Of a stretch of 50,870 bases of DNA, positions 16,365 through 24,111 are shown piece after piece. Source of the DNA: Planctomycetota bacterium (GTDB lineage: Bacteria; Planctomycetota; PLA2); assembly GCA_027297745.1 (NCBI GenBank), contig JAPUHK010000196.1:1-50870 (forward strand). The letters are read 5' to 3'. Below the pieces are notes generated by a model. That model did no database searches. It saw nothing but the letters and a program-made list of their open reading frames with translations, and was not told the origin of the DNA. The position numbers and the translations under genes are program-made. Each line of letters begins with the position of its first letter. The first letter of the stretch is position 1.

Positions 16365-16480
16365 GCTTAGCCGGAGAGCGCAGCGTCCCTTTCTCGCGAA
16401 AGCTCTGGACGCCGGGCAGACGCCCGCCCCGGCGTCTTCGCGCGGAGAGACTGCGTGTCTTTGGCGGCGGCTCTGCTGGA

Positions 16481-16717
16481 TTACAGAGCAGTCTGAAGCG
16501 CGCTGATGAAGTCGCTGTTCCCCTCGACCAGGAAGCGATCTTCCTTCTGGGTCACCGTCTCGACGTCGGCTTTCCCTTTGGCCGCCTCGCGGCACCAGTA
16601 TTTGAGCATCGAGAAGACGGCCTCCTCGTTGGTCGTGTTGAAGTCCATGCCGCGCTTCTCTTTGATCTGCTGCTGGATCTGGTCGAGCTGCTCGGCGCGA
16701 AGGATGATTCGAGGCAT
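16481..16717 (-). CDS. Small conserved-looking protein, partner of SUMF1-like gene
   Basis: The 78-residue protein starts at ATG 3 bases after the stop of the large secreted protein, so the two form an operon. It begins MPRIILRAEQLDQIQQQIKE, which could be a strand and helix like ribbon-helix-helix DNA-binding proteins, and then has an acidic mixed region with one cysteine (YWCREA). It has no signal peptide. I do not recognise a family; a role in regulating or assisting the upstream gene is a guess from position. Confidence 0.65.
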   Translation of the reverse strand: MPRIILRAEQLDQIQQQIKEKRGMDFNTTNEEAVFSMLKYWCREAAKGKADVETVTQKEDRFLVEGNSDFISALQTAL

Positions 16718-16720
16718 TTT

Positions 16721-19135
16721 CTACTGCTTCCAGTCGTGCTTGGCGAGGCTTCCCTCTTCGGTATGGATGGTGAACTTGAAACGCCAGGCGGCCGTACCCG
16801 CCTTGCGCCGCGGCCAGCCGGACCACTTCGGGCTGATCGTCTCGCACAAGGGGATGAGCTCGGAGCGCTCGACATGGTTGGGCGCCCGCTGGAGCTTCTT
16901 GGGGGTGGGCTGCTCCTCGGCCCAGATCGTGAAGGTGGCGGTGTGGCCGTCTTTGTCGATCTCCAGAGCCGCGGAACCGGAACCCTTGCGCTCCCGCATC
17001 ACGCCCTCCTTCGGGTCGGTCATGAAGATCGCATCGGGCGGCATCGTGCGTGCCGGGTTTGCCAACGCGATGAACCCGTTCCAGTACACGAGAAGATACT
17101 CGCCCGGAGGCAGGAGCTTGCGGCGCCACAAGCCGTAGAACTCCTTGTTCTTCTCGGTCAGCTTCTCGAACTCGTCGGGCTCGGGCGGCTGCTCCGGGGG
17201 CGGCTCGGGCTTCTGCTCCTCTTCTGCGGGCTCCTCTTCGCCCTTCTTCTTCTTCTTCTTGCGGGTGGGGCGCCGCTTCTTCTTCTTGTTCTTCTCTTCC
17301 TCCGCCAACTTCTCCTGGTGCTTCGCCCAGGCCTTGCGCTCGGCTTCGAGCTTCTGTTGCTCCGCGGCGGTCAGGCGCACGCCGGCGTAGAACGGAACGC
17401 CCATGCGCAGCACGCCGAAGGCGAAGTGCTCGCTGACGCCCTTGCCCTTCTCCCAGGCCCTGAGCGCCTTCTTGTGCGAGACCTGGTTGATCTCGGTGAA
17501 CCACAACGGGGCGGCCGCCAGGCAACGCGCGCGCTGCTGCATGTGGATGTAAGGGGAGCCCGTGCTGCGGAAGAAGGTCTCGTCCGCGCCGGCCATGCGC
17601 GGCAGCGCGTAGGCAGCCGGGTAGGGCGGGCGCCAGTTGTCCGCCTTGGCGTTGTAGGCCAGACGGCGGATGGAGTGCATCAGCTGGTCCCGGCCAGGCT
17701 GCGGGTGGCGCGCTGCGCGGAAGCCGAGCACCGCAACGCGGTTGTTCTGCTCCAGCGAAAGGTCGGATTCCAGGTCCCCCGTGCGCCCGGAGATCTGCAT
17801 GAAGATCCAGCCGTCGCCCCACGCGCCGCCCTTGGCCGTCAACGCGTAACCGCGGACCCCCTGTTGCCCCTGACCGAGCGCCAGCTTGGGGACGACGTTC
17901 GGGTGGTAGTCGAGCCAGGTACGCGTGAGCTGGTTGACGTTGCCGGTCATGTGGCGCAGACCGAACGGGCTGTCGCCCGCCGCCACCGAGTCGTCGTCCA
18001 CCGGCAGGGGCCCCTTCTTGCTTTTGGGGTTGTCGGCCCAGGCAAACCAGCCGCGGTGCTCCAGGTTCTGGCTGTCCCAGACTCCCTTGCTTACGTGCAG
18101 GTGCGTACGCGGCCGCTTGTCGCGTGCGGCGCGCTCCCACTCGTACTCCGACGGCAGATGCACGCCGTAGTACTCGCAGAACTCGAGCATCTCGTTAGCC
18201 GAGACGTAGCGCACGGGACAGTCGGCGAAGTCCGCGTAGCGCAGCCGCAGCGCCCGACGGTCCATCCCCTCGGGGACGCGGAAGGCCTCGTGCGGCGCTT
18301 TGCGGATGTCGCAGTACTCCTTGTTGGCCTGGCGGCGCGAGACCTGGTGCCAGCCGTACCAGTGGATCGGCGTGCGCGCAGCGTACAGCGTGATCTCGAC
18401 GCCCGCAGGCAACTCGATCATGCCGATGTCCGGCTGCACCATCTGAGCGCCCTGCCAGATTCCCTGCGGGAACTGCTTGAGCATGTTGCGCTGCTTGTCG
18501 TCGAGCGGCGCGCCCTTGTAGGTGGCGCCTGCGGCCGGCTTGGCCGGCGCTTCGCCCTGCTCTCCGCACCCGCCTTCGTCCACTTCCGTGCACCCGCAGC
18601 CCTCGTCCCCTTCCTTTTTCGGGGCGTCCTTCGGTTTCTTTGGGGCGGCCGGTTTCGCGAAGACGGCCTTGTCGACCGCCTGCTTGTTGAACACGTAGAT
18701 CGCCGCCCATTCTTCCGCCAGCGCCTCGCCGCGGAAACGGATGTGCGACTCCGCCAGCTTGCGCAGCGTGTCGCCGCGCTTCGTCTTGATCGTCAGGCGG
18801 AAGCGTTCGTCCAGGTAGTGCTTCCACTGCGCGTTCGTGATCGTGTACTTGCCGATGAAGAACTCGGGCAAGGTGACGGCCGGCGGCTGTCCCCACAGCT
18901 CGAGCATGATCGCGTTCCAAGCCGCCTCGTTTCTCCCCTTGTTCGAGCGGTCCTGGAGGTTCTTCATCCCGCAGCCCGGTTCGACCTTCCCGGCCGGGAT
19001 GTGCACGAAGCCCGGGGGAGCCACGTTCGGCGCCGGTGCGGCGTCGGGCGCCGTGTTGTCTTTGGCCTGGGCCTGGACGGACCAGGCCAGCGCGGTCACC
19101 AGGACCGCGACGGAACCGAGCAACGGGAGTCTCAT
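16721..19135 (-). CDS. Secreted SUMF1/FGE-like domain protein with charged insert
   Basis: The 804-residue protein has a signal peptide ending near AWSVQAQA. A formylglycine-generating-enzyme-type fold is indicated by FVHIPAGKV near the start, PEFFIGKYTITNAQWKHYL, PVRYVSANEMLEFCEYYGVHLPSEYEWERAAR, DSPFGLRHMTGNVNQLT, KGGAWGDG and GFRAAR. The cysteine pair used by true FGE is not evident, so it is more likely a structural or binding relative. Two oddities are a cysteine cluster (GCGCTEVDEGGCGEQGE, about residue 180) and a long Lys/Glu/Pro tract near residues 615-660. A C-terminal beta region follows. I chose ATG 19135 over TTG 19141. A TAGAAT box on the minus strand (19187-19192) may be its promoter. 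Confidence 0.82.
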   Translation of the reverse strand: MRLPLLGSVAVLVTALAWSVQAQAKDNTAPDAAPAPNVAPPGFVHIPAGKVEPGCGMKNLQDRSNKGRNEAAWNAIMLELWGQPPAVTLPEFFIGKYTITNAQWKHYLDERFRLTIKTKRGDTLRKLAESHIRFRGEALAEEWAAIYVFNKQAVDKAVFAKPAAPKKPKDAPKKEGDEGCGCTEVDEGGCGEQGEAPAKPAAGATYKGAPLDDKQRNMLKQFPQGIWQGAQMVQPDIGMIELPAGVEITLYAARTPIHWYGWHQVSRRQANKEYCDIRKAPHEAFRVPEGMDRRALRLRYADFADCPVRYVSANEMLEFCEYYGVHLPSEYEWERAARDKRPRTHLHVSKGVWDSQNLEHRGWFAWADNPKSKKGPLPVDDDSVAAGDSPFGLRHMTGNVNQLTRTWLDYHPNVVPKLALGQGQQGVRGYALTAKGGAWGDGWIFMQISGRTGDLESDLSLEQNNRVAVLGFRAARHPQPGRDQLMHSIRRLAYNAKADNWRPPYPAAYALPRMAGADETFFRSTGSPYIHMQQRARCLAAAPLWFTEINQVSHKKALRAWEKGKGVSEHFAFGVLRMGVPFYAGVRLTAAEQQKLEAERKAWAKHQEKLAEEEKNKKKKRRPTRKKKKKKGEEEPAEEEQKPEPPPEQPPEPDEFEKLTEKNKEFYGLWRRKLLPPGEYLLVYWNGFIALANPARTMPPDAIFMTDPKEGVMRERKGSGSAALEIDKDGHTATFTIWAEEQPTPKKLQRAPNHVERSELIPLCETISPKWSGWPRRKAGTAAWRFKFTIHTEEGSLAKHDWKQ

Positions 19136-19299
19136 GGGCAAATCGCTTTCAGCCGGCCGGGAGGGACGAAAAGCCGCGGACTTTGGATTCTAGCTTGCCC
19201 GGGAACGGTATCCACGGATGGCGCCGCGGAGGGGTGGTCACGGCGCACCGCCCCGCCGGGGCCCTCAACCGTCCGGCATCCGCATTGCGTAGTGGTTGT

Positions 19300-19328
19300 A
19301 ACGCAAAAGATCCACAGGATCTTGCGTT
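19300..19328. promoter_or_regulatory. Inverted repeat between divergent genes
   Basis: AACGCAAAAGATCC (19300-19313) pairs with GGATCTTGCGTT (19317-19328); AGATCC/GGATCT is perfect and the loop is ACA. Four Ts end at 19330. It sits between the SUMF1-like gene and the LysM gene, just upstream of the proposed LysM promoter. It may be an operator or a terminator blocking read-through into the LysM gene. Confidence 0.5.
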
Positions 19329-19335
19329 TTGCCCC

Positions 19336-19364
19336 TTGCCGCGCCGTCCTTCCCTTGCTAACGT
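19336..19364 (+). promoter_or_regulatory. Possible sigma-70 promoter of the LysM gene
   Basis: TTGCCG (19336-19341) and TAACGT (19359-19364) are spaced by 17 bases, 52 bases before the LysM start. The match is partial. Confidence 0.35.
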
Positions 19365-19416
19365 GCTGCTCCAGCACGCCACCATTCCCTGTCGTCACAG
19401 TGAGGGAGCGCAATCG

Positions 19417-20109
19417 ATGGGGACGTTCGAAAAGCTGGGTATCCTCGTCATCGTCGTGATCATCGTGATGATCATGGCGGTCGCGATCTACCAATGGGGA
19501 GGTCCGGAGTCGCAATTGGACTTCGGCTCCTTTGCAAGCCCTGGTGCGGCCGCGGAGAAAGACCCCCCGCTGGAGGTCGATTACCTGCCCGTAGGCCACG
19601 GCTTCCCACACGGCCGGCGCGAGCCTGCGGAGGGGCGGCCCGCCGTCCCGGACACCCTGCGCATCCCGAATGGGAATGGGGAGCGGCGCTCGGCCGCGTC
19701 CACGGCTCAGAGGCCCGCACACAACCGGCGCGGCATCCCCGAGGTCTACGTGGTCGAGAGCGGCGACATCCTGTGGAAGGTCGTCGTGCAGAAATGGAAG
19801 CTCAGCGACCGCTTCCTGCGCAGCATCCAGCAGGCCAACCCGACCGTCAGCCTGGCCAAGGTCACCCCCGGGATGCGCCTGCGCATCCCCGATCCCACGC
19901 CCTATTTCCGCGTTGTGAAACAAACGCCCGGGAAGCGTGCGCGCACCTCCTACAGGACCTACCGCGTCCAGGAGGGGGACGACCTGTGGCACATCTCCCG
20001 CAAGCACCTGGGATCGGCCATGCGCTACAAGGAGATATTGCGCCTGAACCCCGGGATCTCGCCCAAGCGTCTGCGGGCCGGCCAGATCCTGCGGCTGCCG
20101 CCCTCGTAG
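19417..20109 (+). CDS. Membrane-anchored protein with two LysM domains
   Basis: The 230-residue protein has an N-terminal transmembrane helix (LGILVIVVIIVMIMAVAIY), a Pro-rich linker to about residue 105, and two LysM motifs: YVVESGDILWKVVVQKW to LRIPD (about 109-165) and YRVQEGDDLWHISRKHLG to LRLPP (about 183-229). LysM binds the glycan strands of peptidoglycan. No catalytic domain follows, so it may tether the membrane to the wall or act as a scaffold. ATG has GAGGGAG 7 bases upstream, a good Shine-Dalgarno. Confidence 0.88.
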   Translation: MGTFEKLGILVIVVIIVMIMAVAIYQWGGPESQLDFGSFASPGAAAEKDPPLEVDYLPVGHGFPHGRREPAEGRPAVPDTLRIPNGNGERRSAASTAQRPAHNRRGIPEVYVVESGDILWKVVVQKWKLSDRFLRSIQQANPTVSLAKVTPGMRLRIPDPTPYFRVVKQTPGKRARTSYRTYRVQEGDDLWHISRKHLGSAMRYKEILRLNPGISPKRLRAGQILRLPPS

Positions 20110-20338
20110 CCCGGCCTCGGCAGCCCCGGAAGCGACGTAAGTCGTTTGTGATCAGCAGGTTTCGCCTGCTGGGCCGCGCTGGTCCCGGAGCACGCCGCAG
20201 TAGGCTCGGGGACCCTCCCTGACCAGGGCTCGCGGGAGCTTCAGCCCTACCCCCAAAGTCCCGATAACTGACTCGTGTATACCCGTCTGCACGGCAGCCC
20301 ATACGGGGTCGCCGGGGGACGGACCTGGAGACGTAGCT

Positions 20339-21229
20339 ATGCCCCGAACTCCGTGGATCAGGACCTGGACCGGCGCCGTGCTGATCGCTCTGCCTGCGAC
20401 GCTCAACGCGCAGGAGGGGACAGCCGGGGCCCGCGACCCCATGACGGTCGCGCAGGTCCCCTCGGGCAATACCAAGGGGGCGCCCGGGAGGGGCAAGGTC
20501 AAGGTCGTCAAGGCGCGCGGAAGCGACGAGGAGATCAAGGTCCTGAAGCCCACCGACATCCCGCTCGAGATGAAGGGTCTCAGGGGGAAGGCGGACATCA
20601 AGGCCGAGATCCAGATCCGGACCGTCGCGGGCCGGCCGGTGGTCTTCCCCGGCGTCATCCGCAACGGCAAGCTCATGGAGCTGCTCCTCGATGGCAAGTT
20701 CGAGACACGCGACGGCCTCGAGGACGCGCTCGTGGGCGTGCGCCTGTGGTGGGGCGGCGACTCGGACGGTTACATCTTCTTCCGCTACAACATCATCAAG
20801 ACCATCACGCTCATGGGCGAGTTCACCGCCGAGGAGCGCCGTGCGCTGTTCAAGCGCCTGGCGGCCAAGCGTGCCTCCGACGCCAACAAGGGCACCGACG
20901 GGCCGAAGGACCCCGGCGTCGACATCGAGAAGAAGCTCGAGGGGATGACGCCCGGGGCCCGCGAGGCTTACCTCGTGGCGCACTATCCGTACGATAAGGG
21001 CTGGAACCACGAGCGATATCGGGAGCTCACCCGCAAGCGCATCCTGGAAGACCAGCAGCTTTCGACCGAGGAGGACATCTTCCTGAAGTTCTTCATGTCG
21101 GTCCTGGGGCCCGCGCGCTTCGAGGAGCTCAGCACGCAGAAGAAGATCGAGCTTGAGCCCGGCAGCGAACCCTCCGGCGAGTCCCCCGCAAAGACCCCCT
21201 CCGGCCGACGGCCGGGCGGGAGCGGCTAG
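20339..21229 (+). CDS. Secreted protein of unknown function
   Basis: The 296-residue protein starts at ATG with CTGGAG upstream and has a signal peptide ending ALPATLNAQ. The mature part is highly charged, with KVKVVKARGSDEEIKVLKP, a beta-rich centre (TVAGRPVVFPGVIRNGKLMELLLDGKFE) and a helical C-terminal half. I do not recognise the family. Its last 77 bases overlap the proposed start of lpxK. A hairpin AGCAGG-TTTCG-CCTGCT (20154-20170) lies in the 229-base upstream spacer. Confidence 0.72.
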   Translation: MPRTPWIRTWTGAVLIALPATLNAQEGTAGARDPMTVAQVPSGNTKGAPGRGKVKVVKARGSDEEIKVLKPTDIPLEMKGLRGKADIKAEIQIRTVAGRPVVFPGVIRNGKLMELLLDGKFETRDGLEDALVGVRLWWGGDSDGYIFFRYNIIKTITLMGEFTAEERRALFKRLAAKRASDANKGTDGPKDPGVDIEKKLEGMTPGAREAYLVAHYPYDKGWNHERYRELTRKRILEDQQLSTEEDIFLKFFMSVLGPARFEELSTQKKIELEPGSEPSGESPAKTPSGRRPGGSG

Positions 21230-22169
21230 CTCGTTTCGTCTGCTGCTCGCGCCGGCTGCGCTGCTCTACGGCGCCGGTGCCTCCCTGCGGGCTCGTTCCT
21301 GGCGCGGACGGCGCTACAGCTTGCCGCACCCCGTGCTTAGCGTGGGCAACCTGACGTTCGGCGGTACGGGGAAGACGCCCTTCGTGCTGCACGCCTGCCA
21401 CGCGTTGCGGGAGCGGGGCTGCAAGCCGGGCATCCTGAGCCGCGGCTATCGAGCACGGGGGCCCTACGGTAACGATGAGGCCATCCTGCTGGCGGAGCAC
21501 CTGCCCGACGTGCCGCATGTGCAGAACCCGAACCGCCACGATGGGGGATTGGGCATCGCCGACCGGGTCGATTGCTATGTGCTCGACGACGGCTTCCAGC
21601 ACCATCCTCTGCACCGGGACGTCGACGTCGTGCTGGTGGATGCGATCGATCCCTTCGGCGGCGCGTGGTGCCCGCCTGTCGGCCGCCTGCGCGAGCCGCT
21701 GGGTGCGCTGAGCCGGGCGGGCCTCGTGGTCATCACGCGCGCGGACCTCGTACCGGCGGAGTGCCTGGGTGGCGTCATGCGCCGCGTGCGTGCCCGCACG
21801 ACTGCTCCCGTGGCTACCGCGGTCTTCGCGCCGGAGTGCGACACGGACCTGCGGGGGCGGGATGTGCTCCTGGCCTGCGCCATCGGCAATCCCGAGGGGT
21901 TCCGGCGCACCGTCGCTGCGCTGGGCATGAACGCAGTGCGCGAGCGCATCTATCGCGACCATCACCCCTACTCGCGCGAAGACGTCGCCGACCTGAGCGG
22001 CGCGGGCCTGCCCGTGGTCGTGACCGAGAAGGACGCTGTCAAGCTGCGCCCGCTGTGGCCCGACTCGCCCGCGCTGCACGTCGTAAAGGTGCGCTTCGAG
22101 CCACGCGACGCGGGGCAGGAGATCGAGGCGGTCTTCGACCGGATCGCTGCACTGGTGGCGGCGCGGTGA
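21153..22169 (+). CDS. lpxK: Tetraacyldisaccharide 4'-kinase (lipid A biosynthesis)
   Basis: LpxK adds the 4'-phosphate to the lipid A disaccharide at the inner membrane. The family Walker A VGNLTFGGTGKTPFV is present, followed by GILSRGYR, the strongly conserved LDDGFQHHPLHRDVDVVLVDA and a late VVVTEKDAVKL. Length after the first motifs fits the family. The start is uncertain. The only non-CTG start codon in frame before the membrane-proximal helix (FRLLLAPAALLYGAG) is TTG at 21153, inside the end of the preceding gene, and the 20 residues it adds are Pro-rich and atypical. The stop overlaps the GTG of the next gene (GTGA). Confidence 0.92.
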   Translation: MSPAANPPASPPQRPPPADGRAGAASSFRLLLAPAALLYGAGASLRARSWRGRRYSLPHPVLSVGNLTFGGTGKTPFVLHACHALRERGCKPGILSRGYRARGPYGNDEAILLAEHLPDVPHVQNPNRHDGGLGIADRVDCYVLDDGFQHHPLHRDVDVVLVDAIDPFGGAWCPPVGRLREPLGALSRAGLVVITRADLVPAECLGGVMRRVRARTTAPVATAVFAPECDTDLRGRDVLLACAIGNPEGFRRTVAALGMNAVRERIYRDHHPYSREDVADLSGAGLPVVVTEKDAVKLRPLWPDSPALHVVKVRFEPRDAGQEIEAVFDRIAALVAAR

Positions 22170-22732
22170 GGGTCCCGCCCACAAAACACCGGACGGCGGA
22201 CGGACGCCCCTTCACGATCCGCTGCGCAGCCCGCGCAGATGCGGGCAAGCTGCTCGACCACAGCCGGACGTTGATCTCGGCCGAGCCGGAGCGCCACGTG
22301 ACGGAGCGTGAGGAGTTCGATTGGACCGTGGAAGCCGTGACGCGCTTCTACGAGGCTGCCGCGGCGCACGAGGGCTCGCTCGGGCTCGTGGCGCTCGAGG
22401 GCGACGAGATCATCGGCGAGGCCAGCCTGCGCGGCTCGCGGCGCGCGAAGCTGCGCCACGTCTCGGAGCTGGGGGTCGGCGTGCGTGCGGACCGGCGCCG
22501 CTGCGGGGTCGCGCGCGCCCTGCTCGGCGTGCTGCTCGATGCCGCGCGCGCCGCGCACGGGCTGCGCAAGGTCACGCTGCGCGTCTTCGCCGACAATGCG
22601 CCCGCGATCGCGCTCTACGAGAGTTTCGGCTTCGTCATCGAGGGGTGCCGCAAGGGGCAGGTGCGCATCGGCGACGAGTACGTGGACGACCTCTTGATGG
22701 CGCTGGACGTGAGCCACCCTTCTCAGCCTTAG
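22166..22732 (+). CDS. GNAT-family N-acetyltransferase
   Basis: The 188-residue protein has the GNAT acetyl-CoA site VGVRADRRRCGVARALLGVLLDAA and the C-terminal NAPAIALYESFGFVIEG motif, with a final YVDDLLMALDV strand. GNAT enzymes acetylate amino groups on proteins, antibiotics or small molecules; the substrate is unknown. It is translationally coupled to lpxK by a GTGA overlap, so it may act in envelope metabolism, but coupling alone does not prove this. Confidence 0.85.
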   Translation: MRVPPTKHRTADGRPFTIRCAARADAGKLLDHSRTLISAEPERHVTEREEFDWTVEAVTRFYEAAAAHEGSLGLVALEGDEIIGEASLRGSRRAKLRHVSELGVGVRADRRRCGVARALLGVLLDAARAAHGLRKVTLRVFADNAPAIALYESFGFVIEGCRKGQVRIGDEYVDDLLMALDVSHPSQP

Positions 22733-22736
22733 ACAA

Positions 22737-22905
22737 TTCAACGCAAAGCCGCAAAGGAGCAAAGCGGGACGTAGGGGACGCGTCGGTCGTCCAACCCTGG
22801 CCGACAGGCTGCAGCCGCGGACTGGCCCGTTTGAGCCAGTACAACAGCTGGTCGCGCCCCCTTGAATTCCCTGGCGCCTTTGCACCTTGGCGTCCTTGCG
22901 TTCAA
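22737..22905. repeat. Inverted repeat of CGCAAAG words
   Basis: The 28-base arms 22737-22764 and 22878-22905 are imperfect reverse complements (about 22 of 28) and consist of repeated AACGCAAAG / CGCAAAGG words. A further CGCAAAG pair lies at 22927-22949. The spacer between the arms shows nothing I can assign. Confidence 0.65.
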
Positions 22906-22952
22906 ATCCTCCGCGCAAGCGCCGAGGCGCAAAGAGTTCAACGCAAAGCGCG

Positions 22953-22958
22953 TACACT
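22953..22958 (+). promoter_or_regulatory. -10 box TACACT, leaderless-type
   Basis: TACACT ends 9 bases before the ATG at 22968. No Shine-Dalgarno. Confidence 0.45.
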
Positions 22959-22967
22959 CTCTCCCGC

Positions 22968-23960
22968 ATGCTCCGAATCCTCAACCACACCAGCGAGGTC
23001 CTGAAGGGCAATCCCGCGGCGGATCCGCACGAGCGCGAAGTGTGGGTCTACCTCCCGCGGCGGTACGAGGACTCCGGCGCGCGCTACCCGGTCCTGTGGT
23101 GCATCGCCGGCTTCACCGGCACCGGCTCCATGACCGCGGTCGGGAACCGTTGGGCGCCCGGCCTGCCCGAGCGCATGGACCGGCTGATCGAAGAGGGTTG
23201 TCCGCCCGCCATCGTGGCCTTTCCCGATTGCTTTACTCGCTGGGGTGGGAGCCAATACGTCAACTCAGCGGCGATCGGCCGCTACGAGGACTACCTGTGC
23301 GACGAGCTGGTGCCGCTGATCGACGCCGAGTTTCGCACGCTGGCCGCTCGCGACAGCCGCGCCATCTTCGGCAAGTCCTCGGGCGGCTACGGTGCCGTGC
23401 GCCTCGCCATGCTGCGCCCCGACGTCTTCGGAGCGTTCGCCTGCCACAGCGGGGACATGGCTTTTGGGCACTGCTACGCGCCAGGCTTCGGGGCGACGGC
23501 GGCGCGTATCGCCAAGGCCGGTTCGCTGGAGCAGTGGGTGGCCGCCTTCGAGAGCAAGGAGAAGAAGAGCTCGAAGGACTTCGACGCGATCAACACGATC
23601 GGCATGGCGGCGGCCTACTCGCCGGACCCGGACGCGCTCTTCGGGTTCGCGCTGCCGTTCGATCTCGAGACGGGTGCCTACGACGCCTCGGTGTGGCGGC
23701 ACTGGCTGGACAACGATCCCGTGGAGATGATCGAGCGCGCCGACTGCCAGGCGGCGCTGCGCTCGATGCGGCTTTGCTACTTCGATTGCGGCTCGAAGGA
23801 CGAGTACAACCTGCAGCTCGGCCAGCGGCTGATGGTCAACAAGCTCGAGCGGCTGGGGATCTCCCACGAGGCGCAGGAGTTCCCGGACGACCACCGCTCC
23901 ATCTCGTACCGCTACGACGTTTCGGTCCCGAAGCTCGTAGCTGCCCTGCTCGGTGAGTAG
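22968..23960 (+). CDS. Esterase of the enterochelin esterase / esterase D group
   Basis: The 330-residue protein has the pattern of that group: REVWVYLPRRYEDSGARYPVLW near the start, the nucleophile motif GKSSGG (Ser137) following RAIFG, and the late FDCGSKDEYN and DDHRSISYRYD, which supply the acid and histidine. There is no signal peptide, so it is cytoplasmic. Relatives hydrolyse siderophore, carbohydrate or S-formylglutathione esters; the true substrate is unknown. An earlier ATG at 22887 would add 27 residues encoded by the CGCAAAG repeat, so it is rejected. Confidence 0.85.
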   Translation: MLRILNHTSEVLKGNPAADPHEREVWVYLPRRYEDSGARYPVLWCIAGFTGTGSMTAVGNRWAPGLPERMDRLIEEGCPPAIVAFPDCFTRWGGSQYVNSAAIGRYEDYLCDELVPLIDAEFRTLAARDSRAIFGKSSGGYGAVRLAMLRPDVFGAFACHSGDMAFGHCYAPGFGATAARIAKAGSLEQWVAAFESKEKKSSKDFDAINTIGMAAAYSPDPDALFGFALPFDLETGAYDASVWRHWLDNDPVEMIERADCQAALRSMRLCYFDCGSKDEYNLQLGQRLMVNKLERLGISHEAQEFPDDHRSISYRYDVSVPKLVAALLGE

Positions 23961-24111
23961 GACTACGCCAGCCCGTACCGAGCCTGGCTCGGTGTCTCCT
24001 AAACGCAGCAAACGTGACCAGGCTGGCCAGCGGGGGCGTCAGGCGTCGAGGTCTCCCGTACGGTCGACTTTGCACTCGCAAGGTTGAGGCTAAGGAGGTG
24101 GCCTGGCGGTC

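Larger units (their letters stand above)
15731..16480. other. 750-base intergenic stretch with structure but no ordinary gene
   Basis: This is the only gap over 300 bases. It holds, in order: a CGCCAAG-type repeat (15754-15774), a nested hairpin (15803-15847), a second hairpin with arms GGAAGG and CCTTCC (15856-15876), a palindrome TTGGAGGGCCTCCAA (16133-16147), an AT-richer section with a 27-codon ORF (16219-16302) and a hairpin with arms AACGAAA/TTTCGTT (16257-16280), a strong plus-strand terminator (16338-16364), and a GC hairpin GACGCCGGG/CCCGGCGTC (16408-16436). I looked for RNase P RNA, tmRNA and SRP RNA signatures and saw none. Confidence 0.6.

Noticed and set aside
22733-22967. Short peptides encoded across the CGCAAAG repeats
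   Set aside because: They arise from the repeated words in several frames on both strands and resemble common spurious annotations rather than genes.
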